This document shows, in pieces, positions 34,374 to 46,523 of a DNA stretch of 64,000 nucleotides. Numbering within the stretch: the first letter of the stretch is position 1; each line of letters begins with the position of its first letter. Source of the DNA: Mucor racemosus (lineage: Eukaryota; Mucoromycota; Mucoromycetes; Mucorales; Mucoraceae); assembly GCA_027405735.1 (NCBI GenBank), contig JAPEHQ010000001.1, positions 3,348,001 through 3,412,000 of the forward strand, given 5' to 3'. A program made the position numbers and the translations under genes. Below the pieces are notes generated by a model, which did not search any database, was not told the origin of the DNA, and saw only the letters and a list, made by a program, of their open reading frames with translations.

Positions 34374-35148
34374 GATTTGCTTTTGAGTTTATATGCAAAA
34401 AAATAAAATAAAAGAAAGCATCAATGAAATATAACCTTTTCAATTAATGCAGTAATTGCGTTACCATCGTCACGATCTCGTTTGCTTACATAATATATCT
34501 CTGACTAAAACTAGCAGATCCTTGCTATGATTAAATGATGATTAAGGACATTACGTAAGTTTACTGATATTCAAATTCATTTTTACTTATGTAATTCATC
34601 ATTTATTGCTCTGCAATAAAAAACTTCCTGGAGATAGATCTTTTAATACAACGTCTTACCGAGAAACTTTGATAAATACAATGGAGCAAAAAGAATGATA
34701 CTAAACCTGAGATGCTAATGAATGTTTGTATTTTGACAAAGGTTTTGTCAAGAAAATCGTAGTAGAGGCTTCAAAGTGCGCTCTCAAAAAAGCAATTGAT
34801 ATAATAATATTAATAAGTAAACGCATTGTTGGCTAACTCATAATCTTTGGACGATGATTTTGACAGCACAAACTTCAAATTTAACAGAAGCACAATCTTT
34901 ACAGAAGTTTTGATACATAATAAATTATCAATGTTATAAATCATAAAAAAAAAGCCATTTTCTTGAACCTAAGACCTCAACGCTTGAGAAATAATTTTTC
35001 GATATATCTACACTGTTCCAAATCAACTCAAATTTTATAAAAGGTTACCCAAACTGCTTCACTGTCAGGATTAAAAATATCAGCTTCTACGATTTATTTT
35101 AGGTTTAAATCCAAAATCTGTTATTTTTTTCCCTATCCTGTGTAGAGT
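34374..35148. other. Intergenic, start of the repeat-rich block
   Basis: RKI1 promoter followed by AT-rich DNA without ORFs. A B-box-like GGTTCAAGAAAATGG ahead of a T-run on the minus strand (about 34945-34985) hints at a decayed Pol III unit but no tRNA fold is found. Confidence 0.35.
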
Positions 35149-36378
35149 TATTAATCTTCGAAATCAGAACGCTCCAGTTTTTTAATAACTAGTCTCGTAC
35201 CAAGCACTTATCGGATGTGTCTTAGACGCTGCAAAATATATATGAATTGATTGCATTAAGCTACCTGTTCATAAATTTACTTTATATCTGATGAAAGGCT
35301 CAAAAATATGTAAAATTCATTGCTTTTCCCTTGAAAACTGGGTCTCACTTTTCATGTCTACTCTACTTTTTTTCTCACTAAATAACACCAAGAAAAAATT
35401 ATATTTATATGTACCTGAGATGTTCACCTTTAATCCAAAAACAAGTATCCAAAAATATCCTATCTTTTGCAGTTGGTATTAATTTTTCAGTGCTAATGTT
35501 TCAGAATTTTATGCGTATTTCACTGATATAATTAAAAACTTTGAGCCTTCATATCTCTACAAAAAATTAAGCTAAACTAACAAGTTGTAATAATAAAACT
35601 TACTTGTTTTAAAGTGCTCTATAACATATATATGAATAAAAAATTTCTGGGCACTTTTATTTTTTTTTTTTCATTTTTTTGGCATTTTTGTAGTAGATTT
35701 CAAAATATTTGTCAAATTGAGTAGCAGTTTTTTTTACTCATGTCATCGAGCTCGCTGAACTCTCTTGGATCCAGTTTACTTTTTTTTAAAATATTGATTT
35801 TTCGTGGAGATATCCTCAAAAATGTGTACAAAAAGATACCTTCGTTTCTAGCTTCCATTTTCCCCTTGTGTACCCTCATTCCAAATTCCGAATCTGAAAA
35901 AAAATTGAACAAAAATCTTGTTTTCTCTACGAAAACTGCAGCTAAAACCTTTTACAATAGCTCGATCGATAGATAATTTTTTTGCACATCATTATCGTTT
36001 ATTATATTTTAAATATACTTATAAAAAGTGATGTGTATCTTCAAAAAACCTCCAAAATTTCAATATCATTTTACGCAAAATTTAATGCCAAGTATTTATT
36101 TAAATTTCATTGAGCTGGATGCAGAATCCAAAACTATACAAAAACTATTTAATATGCTACGTTAGCTTACTTTGCGATTCATGAACCATTAAGTAATCTT
36201 GTTTTTTGATCATTTTCTGGTCGATTTGCAACAAAATCGATTTTGAAACCCAGTTATCATAGGGCTAAGTTGTAATATGAAATATTATTTTGATTATCTC
36301 GACGAGAAATCAACATTTTTTGCTGAATAAAAAATGTAAAGTAACTTAGAGTTGGATCTATCTTATGAATATAAAAAA
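35149..36378 (+). repeat. Dispersed repeat family A, copy 4
   Basis: About 1,230 bp, collinear with copies 2 and 3. Landmarks: TTAGACGCTGCAAAATATAT (35223), AAAAATATCCTATCTTTTGC (35451), TCGTGGAGATATCCTC (35802) and TTTTCTCTACGAAAACTGC (35920). Marks the left end of the 25-kb nested-repeat block. Confidence 0.78.
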
Positions 36379-37289
36379 CTTATACCTCCATTTAGGCGTT
36401 TAATATTTTATAATCAATTGCAGGTCAGTTTGGTCAAGTTTGATCAATGTTTGGCTAGTGTACTTCTATTCTGGTACTGATACTTCTATTTTCCGAGAAT
36501 ATCAATGGTCTATAGAGTGAAGGTGCATCTTCTTTGAAGATTTTACGTAATTCGAATCAATATTGGGCAAAACCATTCGAAACCATTTAAAACTATCCCA
36601 AACCTACTTTTATAACCGTAAAAAATATTCAACAAAACCCCTATATCAGCGAATTTCGATTCTAATAACTTTCAACTTTACATGAGAGTAAGGAAAACTA
36701 CTGTATGTCGAGAAAATTATCGCTAAAGTGTATCTATAGCGTATTTCGCGCTTTTATTTAATGAAGCAATTTAAATACAATCTCTATGAAAAAAACACTG
36801 ATCCAAGTAAGCTGTTACCACTCTACATAGACATAGGTATTGACAAAGGTGCTGCAAGTATTTCAAATACCAGATTCCGGGGATTATTGTGCATTCAGTA
36901 AGTTCGAACAGCAAGTTGGTTATTAACTGATTTATCAGAATTCAGAATATATTAATGTTAAATAAAACTAGAAATTTAATCAAGTAAAGAGATATCATTT
37001 ATTAGAAGTGCAACGGAATCACGTACTAAGAACGCTTGATAATAATAAAATAACCTAATTTCCAAATGTTGCTCATAAAATATGATGCCACTTGAAATGT
37101 AAGCGACAATAATAAACAAACGCTTCAATTGAACACAATAATAAACAACCATTTCCCAGAAGGTCGATATTGTCACACTTGACGTTAATCCCTTATGGCC
37201 AATGCTCTGCATGATGTACCCTTTAAAATATTAAATTAATAACAATATACTCAAAACCAGAAGATTACTAAATATAAATTCATTCTAAT
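36379..37289. other. Repeat-block spacer
   Basis: No gene found. Near 36700-36760 there is weak similarity to the palindrome spacer at 45350-45410 (shared GAGAAAATTA...AAAGTG...GCGTATT...). Other stretches show nothing recognisable. Confidence 0.3.
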
Positions 37290-37450
37290 AAATGGTACTT
37301 TTTACGTTGATTTTAATTTACAAAGTCTCAATAGATCACCCCTATACTTTTTCAATTATTTTAGATCTTGAGAAATGTTTTGTAATGAAAACTCGAGCTG
37401 TTTATAATTGTATTTCTACCGCTTTTATTTTTTATATTCTTTTATTTTAG
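37290..37450 (+). repeat. Short repeat D, copy 1
   Basis: Shares GGTACTTTTTACG and TTTTAATTTACAAAGTCTC, plus a downstream GCTTTTATTTTTTAT, with 45124-45300 in the same orientation. It is a fragment of a larger repeated element, no ORF. Confidence 0.6.
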
Positions 37451-37931
37451 TAAACAACATCATTATTAACTACAAGGTTATAATAATGTGTATTGTACTT
37501 TTATTTTATTTAGTTATGTTGCATTAGCCTTTGATGTTGTAATGGTGTAGCTTAAAATCCTGAAGCTCAGCTAATCATGAATTCGTTCTTGAAAATGGAA
37601 TTCAGCTATTCCATTTGCATGAATATTCAACGTCCAAAGTTAATCAAGCATGAATATTTTATATACTTAACTTGGTCGTATTCTACTAAACTTGCTCTGG
37701 TTGATCTACTATATCATCATGTTGTAATAAAACAGTTCCTCAAGATTATAAAACCATTTATATACTGTGTATTGTCGACTCTATATCCGCGCTTCGAAAA
37801 CATATAAATACTCTGAATCCTGATATCTTCGAGATGGATCATCATCATCTTTTTTTACCTACAATATATTCGATACATATATCTAGTTTTTGTTTTATTT
37901 TCTAGTTATTTATTGTATATATTAAACAATC
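37451..37931. other. Left flank of the palindrome
   Basis: AT-rich. A plus-strand ORF at 37577-37807 has no recognisable domain. Unlike the right flank, repeat A does not continue outwards from the palindrome here. Confidence 0.3.
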
Positions 37932-38974
37932 TGTTATAGAGCGTTTCAAAACAAATAAGCTTTACTATTATTATTAGAAAGTGCTAACATAGCTTAACTT
38001 TTTGCAGAGATATGAAGCCTCAAAGTCGTGGAATTTTTTAAGCACATTAAGGCCAAACTATGCTTTCCATGGGCATAATGATCTGCACAGATGGGCAGAA
38101 TAAAAAAATTTGTGCCGATCAGGCAGCCCAGATGAGCAGAGCAATGAGATGCAGATTTTTTAGTCAATTTACTAAAGTATATCAATCATAATATAATTAA
38201 TAACAAAGATAATTTAAGTGGTTTAAAACAGATGTGAGCTACTCTGATTTAACAGAATTGCCTTATTGACGAGATATATCAATTTGGGGTTTGGGGTTTG
38301 AAAGAGTTCTGCCCATGTTCTTTTTTCGGGGACCAAATGGGAACAACAACGACAACAACCTGTTTGGTAACACTAAAAGTATTTATGCCTTTGTGAATTC
38401 CTGTTTATAACACACAAAATCTTTTTTCTTCCCTACTCTTTCCTCCTCAGTTCTTTTATTTACGTTTAAAATTACAATAATAAGAAGACCACCATTTTTT
38501 TATAAACTGAAATCAAGTACCAGGGTACAAGTGCATGATTTTCCTATTGTTTATTTGGAAATAAATTATTAACTGTTAATGTTAGGGCGCGTTATAATAT
38601 CTTTCTCAAACAAAAAAAGCATCCAGGACTTAATCATTTTGTTCCATTATCTACGTTATAATGAATGATTTTTTGGTCTAAAGTCGATATCTACCTATAG
38701 AAAAATTGGTGATTGTAAAGGTATGTATAGTATCTACTTGATTTGAATGAATGAATAAACTCATGTTAGTCTATTTAGTTCTAAAAAGAATTTATTTCTA
38801 TTTATTAGTGGCCAACAGCAGCTAAGAAGAGGAAAACAAGATGTTGACTTGTATACCACTACCAACTACCAACTACCAACGGTACACCATAATTATTACA
38901 TATTAGCTTGTTGTTACTTGATTTTACTAATAAATCAATTTTTATAGGTTAAAAGTAAGTTTGTTGTGGTAAAG

Positions 38975-39069
38975 CATTGAATAAATTGGCTTGGGACAAA
39001 GAGGGTAAAGAGGTGGCAATAGGTCCCAGTGCTGGCCATGTTTATGTTTATGATAATGATGTTGGAATG
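38975..39069 (+). pseudogene. Dynein intermediate chain-like WD40 exon, left arm
   Basis: One exon-like segment bounded by an AG before CATTG and a GTAAG after GGAATG. It encodes ALNKLAWDKEGKEVAIG then PSAGHVYVYDNDVG. This resembles the last WD40 blade of cytoplasmic dynein intermediate chains (AxNRLxWDxxGKxVAxGxSxGxVxVYD). No neighbouring exons of that gene are visible, so it looks like a captured fragment. An identical copy lies in the other arm. Confidence 0.5.
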
Positions 39070-40045
39070 GTAAGAATAAAACTTAATAATGTAAATTACC
39101 TCTAGCGCATTGATTATCAAATAAGACTATATTATCATCAAATAAACTACCACACAATATTAACATGTATAAATTTTTACAGTAATAAGCTTGAATTAAG
39201 TGGGTACAGCACCGTAAATCCTTGAAAAAGTTTTCAAGTATTATAAAGTCTCTTATTTTTAAGCCTTACAAGGCTTATAAGCGGAATATTAATTTCACAA
39301 ATTATTCTTGTCCAGATCATCAATTTTGACATTTTTTAATTTTTTTTTTCTGTTTTTGCAAATCTAGAGTTAATTATACCACCAATTATAAAAACAAAAA
39401 GTATACACATATGCAGAATTTAGCGCTCTATTTGCTCAATAAAAAACAACAAACATTTTTATTGCAAAATATTACATGAAAATCCTTTAACCAAAAAATC
39501 GTTTTTGGGGCAAAAGTGCAAATTTTCATTACTTGACATTTAATATTAAGCTTTTATAAAATGCATATTAGCTATGCCTACAATTTTCTCTCATAATGTG
39601 GTATATTTAAACGTTGATTTTGGTATCAAAATTTGATTTTTCTTTTTTTTGATCAAAATCATGAGTGTTAGTAAGGATAAAATGAGCCCCAAAAAATGTC
39701 CGCTACAAAAACTGAATTTTCAGACCGCACGTGGTTAAATATAAGAAAAGTTTAAAAAGGCGCTTTTTTTTTATTTAAAACTTAGATACTATATACCATA
39801 GTATACGAGACTTAGCCATTCAATCTTGCTATGCTCAATTACGGCGTTGCTCTACGGGCTCGCTTTTGCAATTTTTTAATGAATCTATGATATGACAGCC
39901 GGATTTTTCGGTATATAAATAGCTTTTCAATCAAATTACACAAAATTTTGAAGACGTCATCAATGGAATTCAAATTTTAGGGTTTATTCAAAAACACAAA
40001 GGCCCCCTGTTTTTTCCTTTTTTTAATAACAACCAGGTAAATTTG

Positions 40046-40195
40046 ATGAAGCAAAATCATATAGTTTGGTGGAATCACGAGTCTATCTTGTATGCGCCTT
40101 ATCCGTTGTTGGCTAAGACCTACTATAGTATCTCGCAAGATAAAGTTCCATACGTGGCTGATGAAGGTTGGGTGGGAGTTTCGACGTTAAAGTAA
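40046..40195 (+). other. Short less AT-rich ORF, left arm (49 residues)
   Basis: Starts MKQNHIVWWNHESIL and ends DEGWVGVSTLK. It is unusually rich in Trp and Tyr and less AT-rich than its surroundings. A good TATA box (TATATAAATAG, 39912-39922) lies about 125 bp upstream. A second coding-like stretch (HPDTGFILSAFGSFDYLPGG...) follows at about 40306-40420 after an AG, but I could not join the two in frame. Not recognised. May be exons of an unknown or decayed gene. Confidence 0.35.
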
Positions 40196-40719
40196 CGCCT
40201 AGTGCGTGAAATTTTAACGAAGCTTTTTATCATAAACTTTCCTAGTATCCAGGTTTGAGTAAAAGAAAAACAAGTGGCTCTACTTGTTTAACTTTCTTTT
40301 AGCTCATCCTGATACGGGGTTTATTCTATCTGCGTTTGGTTCTTTTGATTATTTACCTGGCGGTTATCAGCTATTGATATCTGATTTTTGGCGCACTCCT
40401 GGCCACGGTGAGCTAAAATGATTTGAACCAATAGTTGATAGCTATGAGGTATCTGTGCAATATCTGATATCTGTCTTGAACACCTAGTTTTGTATGCACT
40501 ATTGTGTCTTTTACTACAACGTGCGGTGTCCTTTCTGCAAGTAATGGAGTTCTTTTTTCTGCAAAAGCGGTTCTCTTTCTATAAAAGCTGGTATCGTTTC
40601 AAGGTAATGTGATTCTTTTTATAAAATGCAGTCTCTTTTCACAACACTAACATCCGGTATCTTTGCAGCATTAGGACTTTCTCAGCACAACATGGTATTT
40701 CTTTACAATATCTGGTCTC

Positions 40720-41880
40720 GATTCATGCTTTTCAGGTATAAATATATGGTTTTCTGGTCTCAATTCGTACTTTTCTGGTCTTATTAATTTATTTGCGGCT
40801 ATTCTAAATTTATGTACTTTGGACATAAATTCTTACTTATCTAGTCTCAAATCATGCTCATCTGGTCTCAATCCTTACTTATCTGGTTTCAATTTATGAT
40901 CATCTGGTTTTAATTCATGCTCATCTGGTTTTAATTCATGCTCATCTGGTTTCAACTAATCTTCATGTGGTCTAACAAAATACACTTCTGGTCTCGATTC
41001 ATGCTCATCTGGTCTCAATTCCTACTCATCTGGTCTCAATGCCTGCTCATCTGGTTTAAATTAACGCAGTTCTGGTATGAATTTTTACTTTAATGGTCTT
41101 ACATAATGCTCATCTAATCTAATTCTTAGGTATCTGGTCAAAATTCATCATCCTCGGGTCTCAAATCATGCTTATCTGGTCTCAATTTCTTTACATTTGG
41201 TCTTAATTCATGGTAATCTGTTTTTAATTCATTTTTAACTGGCCTCGGTGTACTTCATCTACTTATCTAATCTTGATTTATTTTTAACTAGTCTAATTTT
41301 ACGTTCTTTAGGTATAAACTTTTACTTCAGTGGTCTCAAATAATGCTCATCTGGTGTCAATTCCTTTACGCCTGGTTTAACGTCATACATTTCAAATCTC
41401 AAATCATGCTAGTCTGATCTCTATTTTTGCTAATCTGGTCTCCATTTACGCTTTTCGGGTCTACCGCTGTGTTTTTCTAGCCTAAATTCGTGTACCTCAG
41501 GTCTAAACTCATGTTCATTTGGTCTACAGTAACGTTAATCTGGTTTTAATTTGTGCTCTTTTGGTCTTAATTCATTGCTCGTCTGGTCTAACGACGTATC
41601 CTTGTGGTCTAAGTTCGTGTTATTCAGGTCTGTATTTATGTTTATTTGGTATTAATTTGTGCTTATTTTATTCTAATTCATGCTTATTTCATTTTAATTC
41701 ATGCTCATCTGGTCCAAACTTATGTTTATCCGATTTCAATTCTTGTTTTTCTGGTGTCAAGGTTTACTTATCTGTACTCAATTTACCCATGCCTTGTCTC
41801 AATTCATTCTCATTTGGTTTAAATTTATACGCTTCTGGTCTAAATTAATGTTCCTCTGGTTCCAATTCATGAAGAAATTG
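40720..41880 (-). repeat. 21-bp tandem array, left arm
   Basis: About 55 imperfect copies of a 21-bp unit. On the minus strand the unit reads GCATGAATTRARACCAGATGA, giving in one frame the heptad HELKPDE or HELRPDE. Copies differ by substitutions and some frame shifts. In-frame stops are common (for example AAGTAA where AAGCAT or GAGCAT is expected). The plus-strand frame LxSCSSG is also locally open because 21 is a multiple of three. Confidence 0.88.
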
Positions 41881-42147
41881 CATCACTGAAAGTTCAAAAA
41901 GTAATATCAACATCTGTTCTCAATTTGAAATACCTGATTTCTCATATGCTTTATTTATTTTTTTAGCTCAATTTGGTATATCTGGTCTTGTCTCTCTGGT
42001 TCTGTTTCTTTGATATTATTATCATTGTTATTACTATACTTTATTCAGAAGTTAAAGCATTTTTTTGTTATCTAACTTTTGATACACCCTATGCGGGTTT
42101 AAGAATCAAAATGATTTGATCAAGAAAAGCGATAACTTTTACCACCT

Positions 42148-42438
42148 TTATTGGAATGGCATCTGTTTGGATGCTTTCCCGATAAATTCGGTTACTATAC
42201 TCAGTTGTTTGTCTTTGTACAGTCGGTAATCCTGGGTCAATTTAACCTGGTTGCTCTCCATTCGTGGACCTGCGACCTCTCCCCCTTTTAGGGTCTTGTA
42301 GTCTTCTTTCACGGTAACCGGCTGGAAACTATAGTCCTTTTTGGCAATCGGAGTCGTACTGTTTTCATAGCATATGCTTGATTTCAGTATCACCTTATAG
42401 TATGGTGGTAAACAAGCTATAAGGTCAAATGGCAACAT
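42148..42438 (-). CDS. Unrecognised 96-residue ORF, left arm
   Basis: Identical to the right-arm ORF at 46233-46523. Starts MLPFDLIACLPPYYK and ends EFIGKASKQMPFQ. The charged C-terminal half (KEDYKTLKGGEVAGPRM) is more protein-like than the neighbouring AT-rich ORFs, and the DNA here is less AT-rich. It lies upstream of the heptad array on the same strand, so it may be an N-terminal exon of the decayed heptad-repeat gene. Function unknown. Confidence 0.35.
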   Translation of the reverse strand: MLPFDLIACLPPYYKVILKSSICYENSTTPIAKKDYSFQPVTVKEDYKTLKGGEVAGPRMESNQVKLTQDYRLYKDKQLSIVTEFIGKASKQMPFQ

Positions 42439-43267
42439 GTAGATAGACCTCCTCGTGGTGTTGCCGGAAACGTTATTTTAAACGGCTAACTATCTACTCC
42501 ATTAAAACAATTATATTACAAAATACTTTTCCTTTATCTTAGAGTATTTCATTGTTTATAATTTTGATCCATAATTTTTTACTTAATTTGTTCTTTCTTA
42601 CATTCTTTAAATTTCATAATAAAAATTACAAGGCTGAAATTAATTGTTTTATCAATTTATTTATTATTTCCTATTTTTTGTTCTGATATAAAGTATTGAA
42701 TAATACAACTAAGAACTTGTAAAACCATTGACAGTATTAAAAAAACGTAGAATGCACAAAATATAAATTTATTGATGTATTTTCTAAAAACCCACGAAGT
42801 TTTAACAAAAGCAAAATTACGTAAATTTGCTTGATTGTTATTCATATACAAGAAATCTATTTACAAACACTATGCATATATATATATATCCAAGAGCGCT
42901 TTAACGTTACGCCAGCAGATTATATCAATCTCGAAGCTAAAACATGTATTAAATCATTTAATAAAAATAAAGGAAAACTGTTATACAATGAAAGAGTACA
43001 CTAAAACTAAAGGACTTTATTATAAGATCGAAACATCTTTTATATTCGCATTCTCTAATTATACGACTAATTTATTAAATTGAGTCTATATATATATATA
43101 TATATACACCCAATCAAGTCTAGGTTACATACACTAGTTCCACATTTCTCAATGCGTACAGTATAAACTAAGCTTTATAACATAATGTCACAGTAATTTA
43201 GAACTTATCATATCAAGCTGTGTCATAATCTTAACAAAAAAATGTACACAGATGTGTGGACGCAGCA

Positions 43268-44280
43268 TTTAAATTTTATGAAAATGGGTAAGCCCCAACC
43301 AAGTTTTCGAGGGATTTACATTTTTTTATCTTGTAGCCAGTTTTCGACAATACTCATTAATCTAGTAATAACAGCTTGATAATCTACAAGGCAAGCTAAC
43401 ATTAATTTGAATAATGACGCAGAAATGGCCAGTTTAAGATTGAAAAACCGCATTTCAAATGAAAATAAGTCGAGAAAATACTAAGGTATTGCAATGATGG
43501 TTATCAAGTAAAGTCTACTTTATTTTTCATTCTCTACCAGGATATCTAGGTTTTGGATGGCTGTGAAAACTTTTTTATTTATTTGAAAACTTTGTGAGAG
43601 CACTTTTTCTGCTATAGAGATTCATGAAGGGATGACAGGTATGCAAAACTAGAACCATAGGATAGTACTCATTAGCGTCTATCCAACGAATTTTATCTCG
43701 TCAAAAAATATTTATTTTTTGTTGAGAAAAGTGAGATTGAATGATTGATTTTTGGTGATAATATAAAAAAGGATCAATTTTGGACGAGGATATACAAGGA
43801 TCAATTTTCGCCGACCAAAAAAAATGATCAAAAAAATTATTTTCGCCACAAAAAATAGAGCTACAGCTACGTATAAATACTCATTCTGTAGATAATGTTT
43901 TTGCGCATAATGTGAAAATAAAATATTTTAGGATTGCATTTGAATGAAGGGTACTTTTTGATCAAAAACCGTTAAAATTTGACATTACATTTACTAGGGA
44001 TTATATGAAAAAAACATTTTCAAAACCTACACAGATCGATTCAGAATTAAAAACTGAACCCAAGACATTTAATACGCTAGTTCAGCTTACTATGCATTTT
44101 TGTGAGCAATTAAACATACAAGGTTTTTTTTGGATTTTTTTGGATTTTTTTTCCATTTGAACACTTTTTGAATTCTAGCTCAGTCACCTGTGCATATCTG
44201 ATTATACAATTTTATATGGTGATATTCAAAATTGGAGGGTGCCCCCATTTTAATAGATAAACAAGAAATAAAAAATGTAG
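43268..44280 (+). repeat. Repeat C (diverged A-type), palindrome spacer copy
   Basis: About 1 kb, inverted relative to 51340-52322. Shared blocks: TTTCAAATGAAAATAAGTCG (43454), AAGTAAAGTCTACTTTATTT (43507) and ATACAAGGATCAATTTTCGC region. It is a distant relative of family A: GAGCAATTAAAC, AATACGCTAGTTCAGCTTAC and TTCAAAATTGGAGGGTGCCC have A counterparts in the same order. Confidence 0.7.
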
Positions 44281-44297
44281 GGCTATACTTGAGATGA

Positions 44298-44850
44298 TTG
44301 TCGTATATTTTCAGGTTTGATAAATAATACTTAAAAAAAATACAATCAAAAGAGAATGAGTAACGAATTACTTCTTCGACTGCATAATAAAAACAAGATA
44401 TTGTTTATTTAGATATAAAAGTATGGCCTTTTATATTGATTTGATATGGAGATCCTGAGATGTAATTTAAGACACTATTGAGCCATTAGATCTGTTTGAT
44501 AGTAGTCTATGGATTGAAATGGATCAATCATAATTTAACCGTTCTTACAGAGCTTGTGAGTTGCCTTGTTTCAATGCTGCGCTAAATGTGTTATGATGTT
44601 GATTTGATAGCTACTCAATTGATTAACCGCTGGTGCGATGAAATAATATGGTGTCATAATTGAGGTCCAAGCGTTCTTGCTAATTGCTGGATAAACGTAG
44701 TACGCTAGGACTTTCTTATGTCCAGTATCAAGACTTTGCACTTCAATACATGTCGTAGTCAATAGGTTGTAAGGTGTATTGATAATACTGTAAAAGATGA
44801 TAATAAAGGATGGTACATGGTGGCATAGAACACACTATTTTATAATTTAT
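44298..44850 (+). repeat. Dispersed repeat family B, copy 2
   Basis: Copy of 21643-22270, same orientation. It lies directly after an A/C-type repeat, as copy 1 does. No coding capacity. Confidence 0.7.
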
Positions 44851-45421
44851 ATAATTGACCTATCAGAACTACAGTATTCCAAATATAGACAACAGATCTA
44901 GCAAGTTCTATTGTTTAGTAGCTGGTTTCTGTCATCTAGAAACTAATAATAAAACATAACTTATAGCAATACTACCACTGAAACATAACATACTGTATTA
45001 TATCCATATACATTTATTGATTAATAATAATGTCTATTGTTACATCTAGTGGACAGAAATCCATAAGATCTTATCACGCAATTCCAATGACTATATAAAG
45101 CCATAGTTAATTTATTTCAATATACGGTACTTTTTACGCTGGTTTTAATTTACAAAGTCTCGCTAAATCATAAATATAGCATACTTTATGAAGATATTAT
45201 TCTTTTTCTTGAGATTCCTTTTAATCACAATAGAACTATGGAGAAACTACTACAATTGTAATTAGCAACGCTTTTATTTTTTATTTTATTTTTCATTTTT
45301 ATGGAATTCAACTTTTTAGCACACATCTTTGACAAGTTGCGGTACTGTATCAAAGGCAACTTCCATAATCTACTGTGTGTTGAGAAAATTAATTGTCAAA
45401 GTGCGTATTGCGTTCACAAAT
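44851..45421. other. Rest of palindrome spacer, includes repeat D copy 2
   Basis: Unique-looking AT-rich DNA, then repeat D (45124-45300, match to 37290-37450). Just before the right arm, 45400-45421 (GCGTTCACAAATCCGTGTAC) is imperfectly similar to the mirror bases after the left arm (AGATGTGTGGACGCAG), so the arms fade out over about 16 bp rather than stopping sharply. Confidence 0.55.
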
Positions 45422-46232
45422 CCGTGTACATTTTTTTGTTAAGATTATGACACAGCTTGATATGATAAGTTCTAAATTACTGTGACATTATGTTATAAAG
45501 CTTAGTTTATACTGTACGCATTGAGAAATGTGGAACTAGTGTATGTAACCTAGACTTGATTGGGTGTATATATATATATATATAGACTCAATTTAATAAA
45601 TTAGTCGTATAATTAGAGAATGCGAATATAAAAGATGTTTCGATCTTATAATAAAGTCCTTTAGTTTTAGTGTACTCTTTCATTGTATAACAGTTTTCCT
45701 TTATTTTTATTAAATGATTTAATACATGTTTTAGCTTCGAGATTGATATAATCTGCTGGCGTAACGTTAAAGCGCTCTTGGATATATATATATATGCATA
45801 GTGTTTGTAAATAGATTTCTTGTATATGAATAACAATCAAGCAAATTTACGTAATTTTGCTTTTGTTAAAACTTCGTGGGTTTTTAGAAAATACATCAAT
45901 AAATTTATATTTTGTGCATTCTACGTTTTTTTAATACTGTCAATGGTTTTACAAGTTCTTAGTTGTATTATTCAATACTTTATATCAGAACAAAAAATAG
46001 GAAATAATAAATAAATTGATAAAACAATTAATTTCAGCCTTGTAATTTTTATTATGAAATTTAAAGAATGTAAGAAAGAACAAATTAAGTAAAAAATTAT
46101 GGATCAAAATTATAAACAATGAAATACTCTAAGATAAAGGAAAAGTATTTTGTAATATAATTGTTTTAATGGAGTAGATAGTTAGCCGTTTAAAATAACG
46201 TTTCCGGCAACACCACGAGGAGGTCTATCTAC

Positions 46233-46523
46233 ATGTTGCCATTTGACCTTATAGCTTGTTTACCACCATACTATAAGGTGATACTGAAATCAAGCATATG
46301 CTATGAAAACAGTACGACTCCGATTGCCAAAAAGGACTATAGTTTCCAGCCGGTTACCGTGAAAGAAGACTACAAGACCCTAAAAGGGGGAGAGGTCGCA
46401 GGTCCACGAATGGAGAGCAACCAGGTTAAATTGACCCAGGATTACCGACTGTACAAAGACAAACAACTGAGTATAGTAACCGAATTTATCGGGAAAGCAT
46501 CCAAACAGATGCCATTCCAATAA
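46233..46523 (+). CDS. Unrecognised 96-residue ORF, right arm
   Basis: Same protein as the left-arm copy. It precedes, on the same strand, the 21-bp array whose best frame is the HELRPDE heptad. 267 bp of AT-rich DNA separates its stop from the array. Not recognised. Confidence 0.35.
   Translation: MLPFDLIACLPPYYKVILKSSICYENSTTPIAKKDYSFQPVTVKEDYKTLKGGEVAGPRMESNQVKLTQDYRLYKDKQLSIVTEFIGKASKQMPFQ

Larger units (their letters stand above)
37932..43249 (+). repeat. Palindrome, left arm (5,318 bp)
   Basis: Inverted duplicate of 45422-50739. For every position x in the arm the partner is 88671-x, with no net indel. All ORF pairs obey this (for example 41519-41848 with 46823-47152, and 38935-39120 with 49551-49736). 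I found two mismatches, at 38017 (partner 50654) and 38050 (partner 50621), both within 120 bp of the outer end. The outer end starts with about 95 bp of repeat A. Contents from the outside in: repeat A piece, dynein-like exon, small ORF, 21-bp tandem array, 96-residue ORF (minus) and an AT-rich inner part with a TA microsatellite (43087-43106). Confidence 0.95.

Noticed and set aside
34945..35000. Possible tRNA on the minus strand (GGTTCAAGAAAATGG then a T-run)
   Set aside because: No acceptor stem partner and no D or anticodon arm could be found. At most a decayed fragment.
38281..38303. TTTGGGGTTTGGGGTTTG as a telomere-like repeat
   Set aside because: Only two and a half units, and not the TTAGGG-type repeat expected for Mucorales. 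Probably local low complexity.
41519..41848. 109-residue plus-strand ORF of SSGLNSC-like repeats (and its mirror 46823-47152)
   Set aside because: It is the opposite strand of the 21-bp array and open only because the period is a multiple of three. The minus-strand heptad frame extends much further across the array, and only Cys/Ser/Leu-rich chance composition supports this one.
40720..41880. Regular short repeats considered as a CRISPR-like array
   Set aside because: Units are contiguous with no spacers, degenerate, and the genome is eukaryotic.
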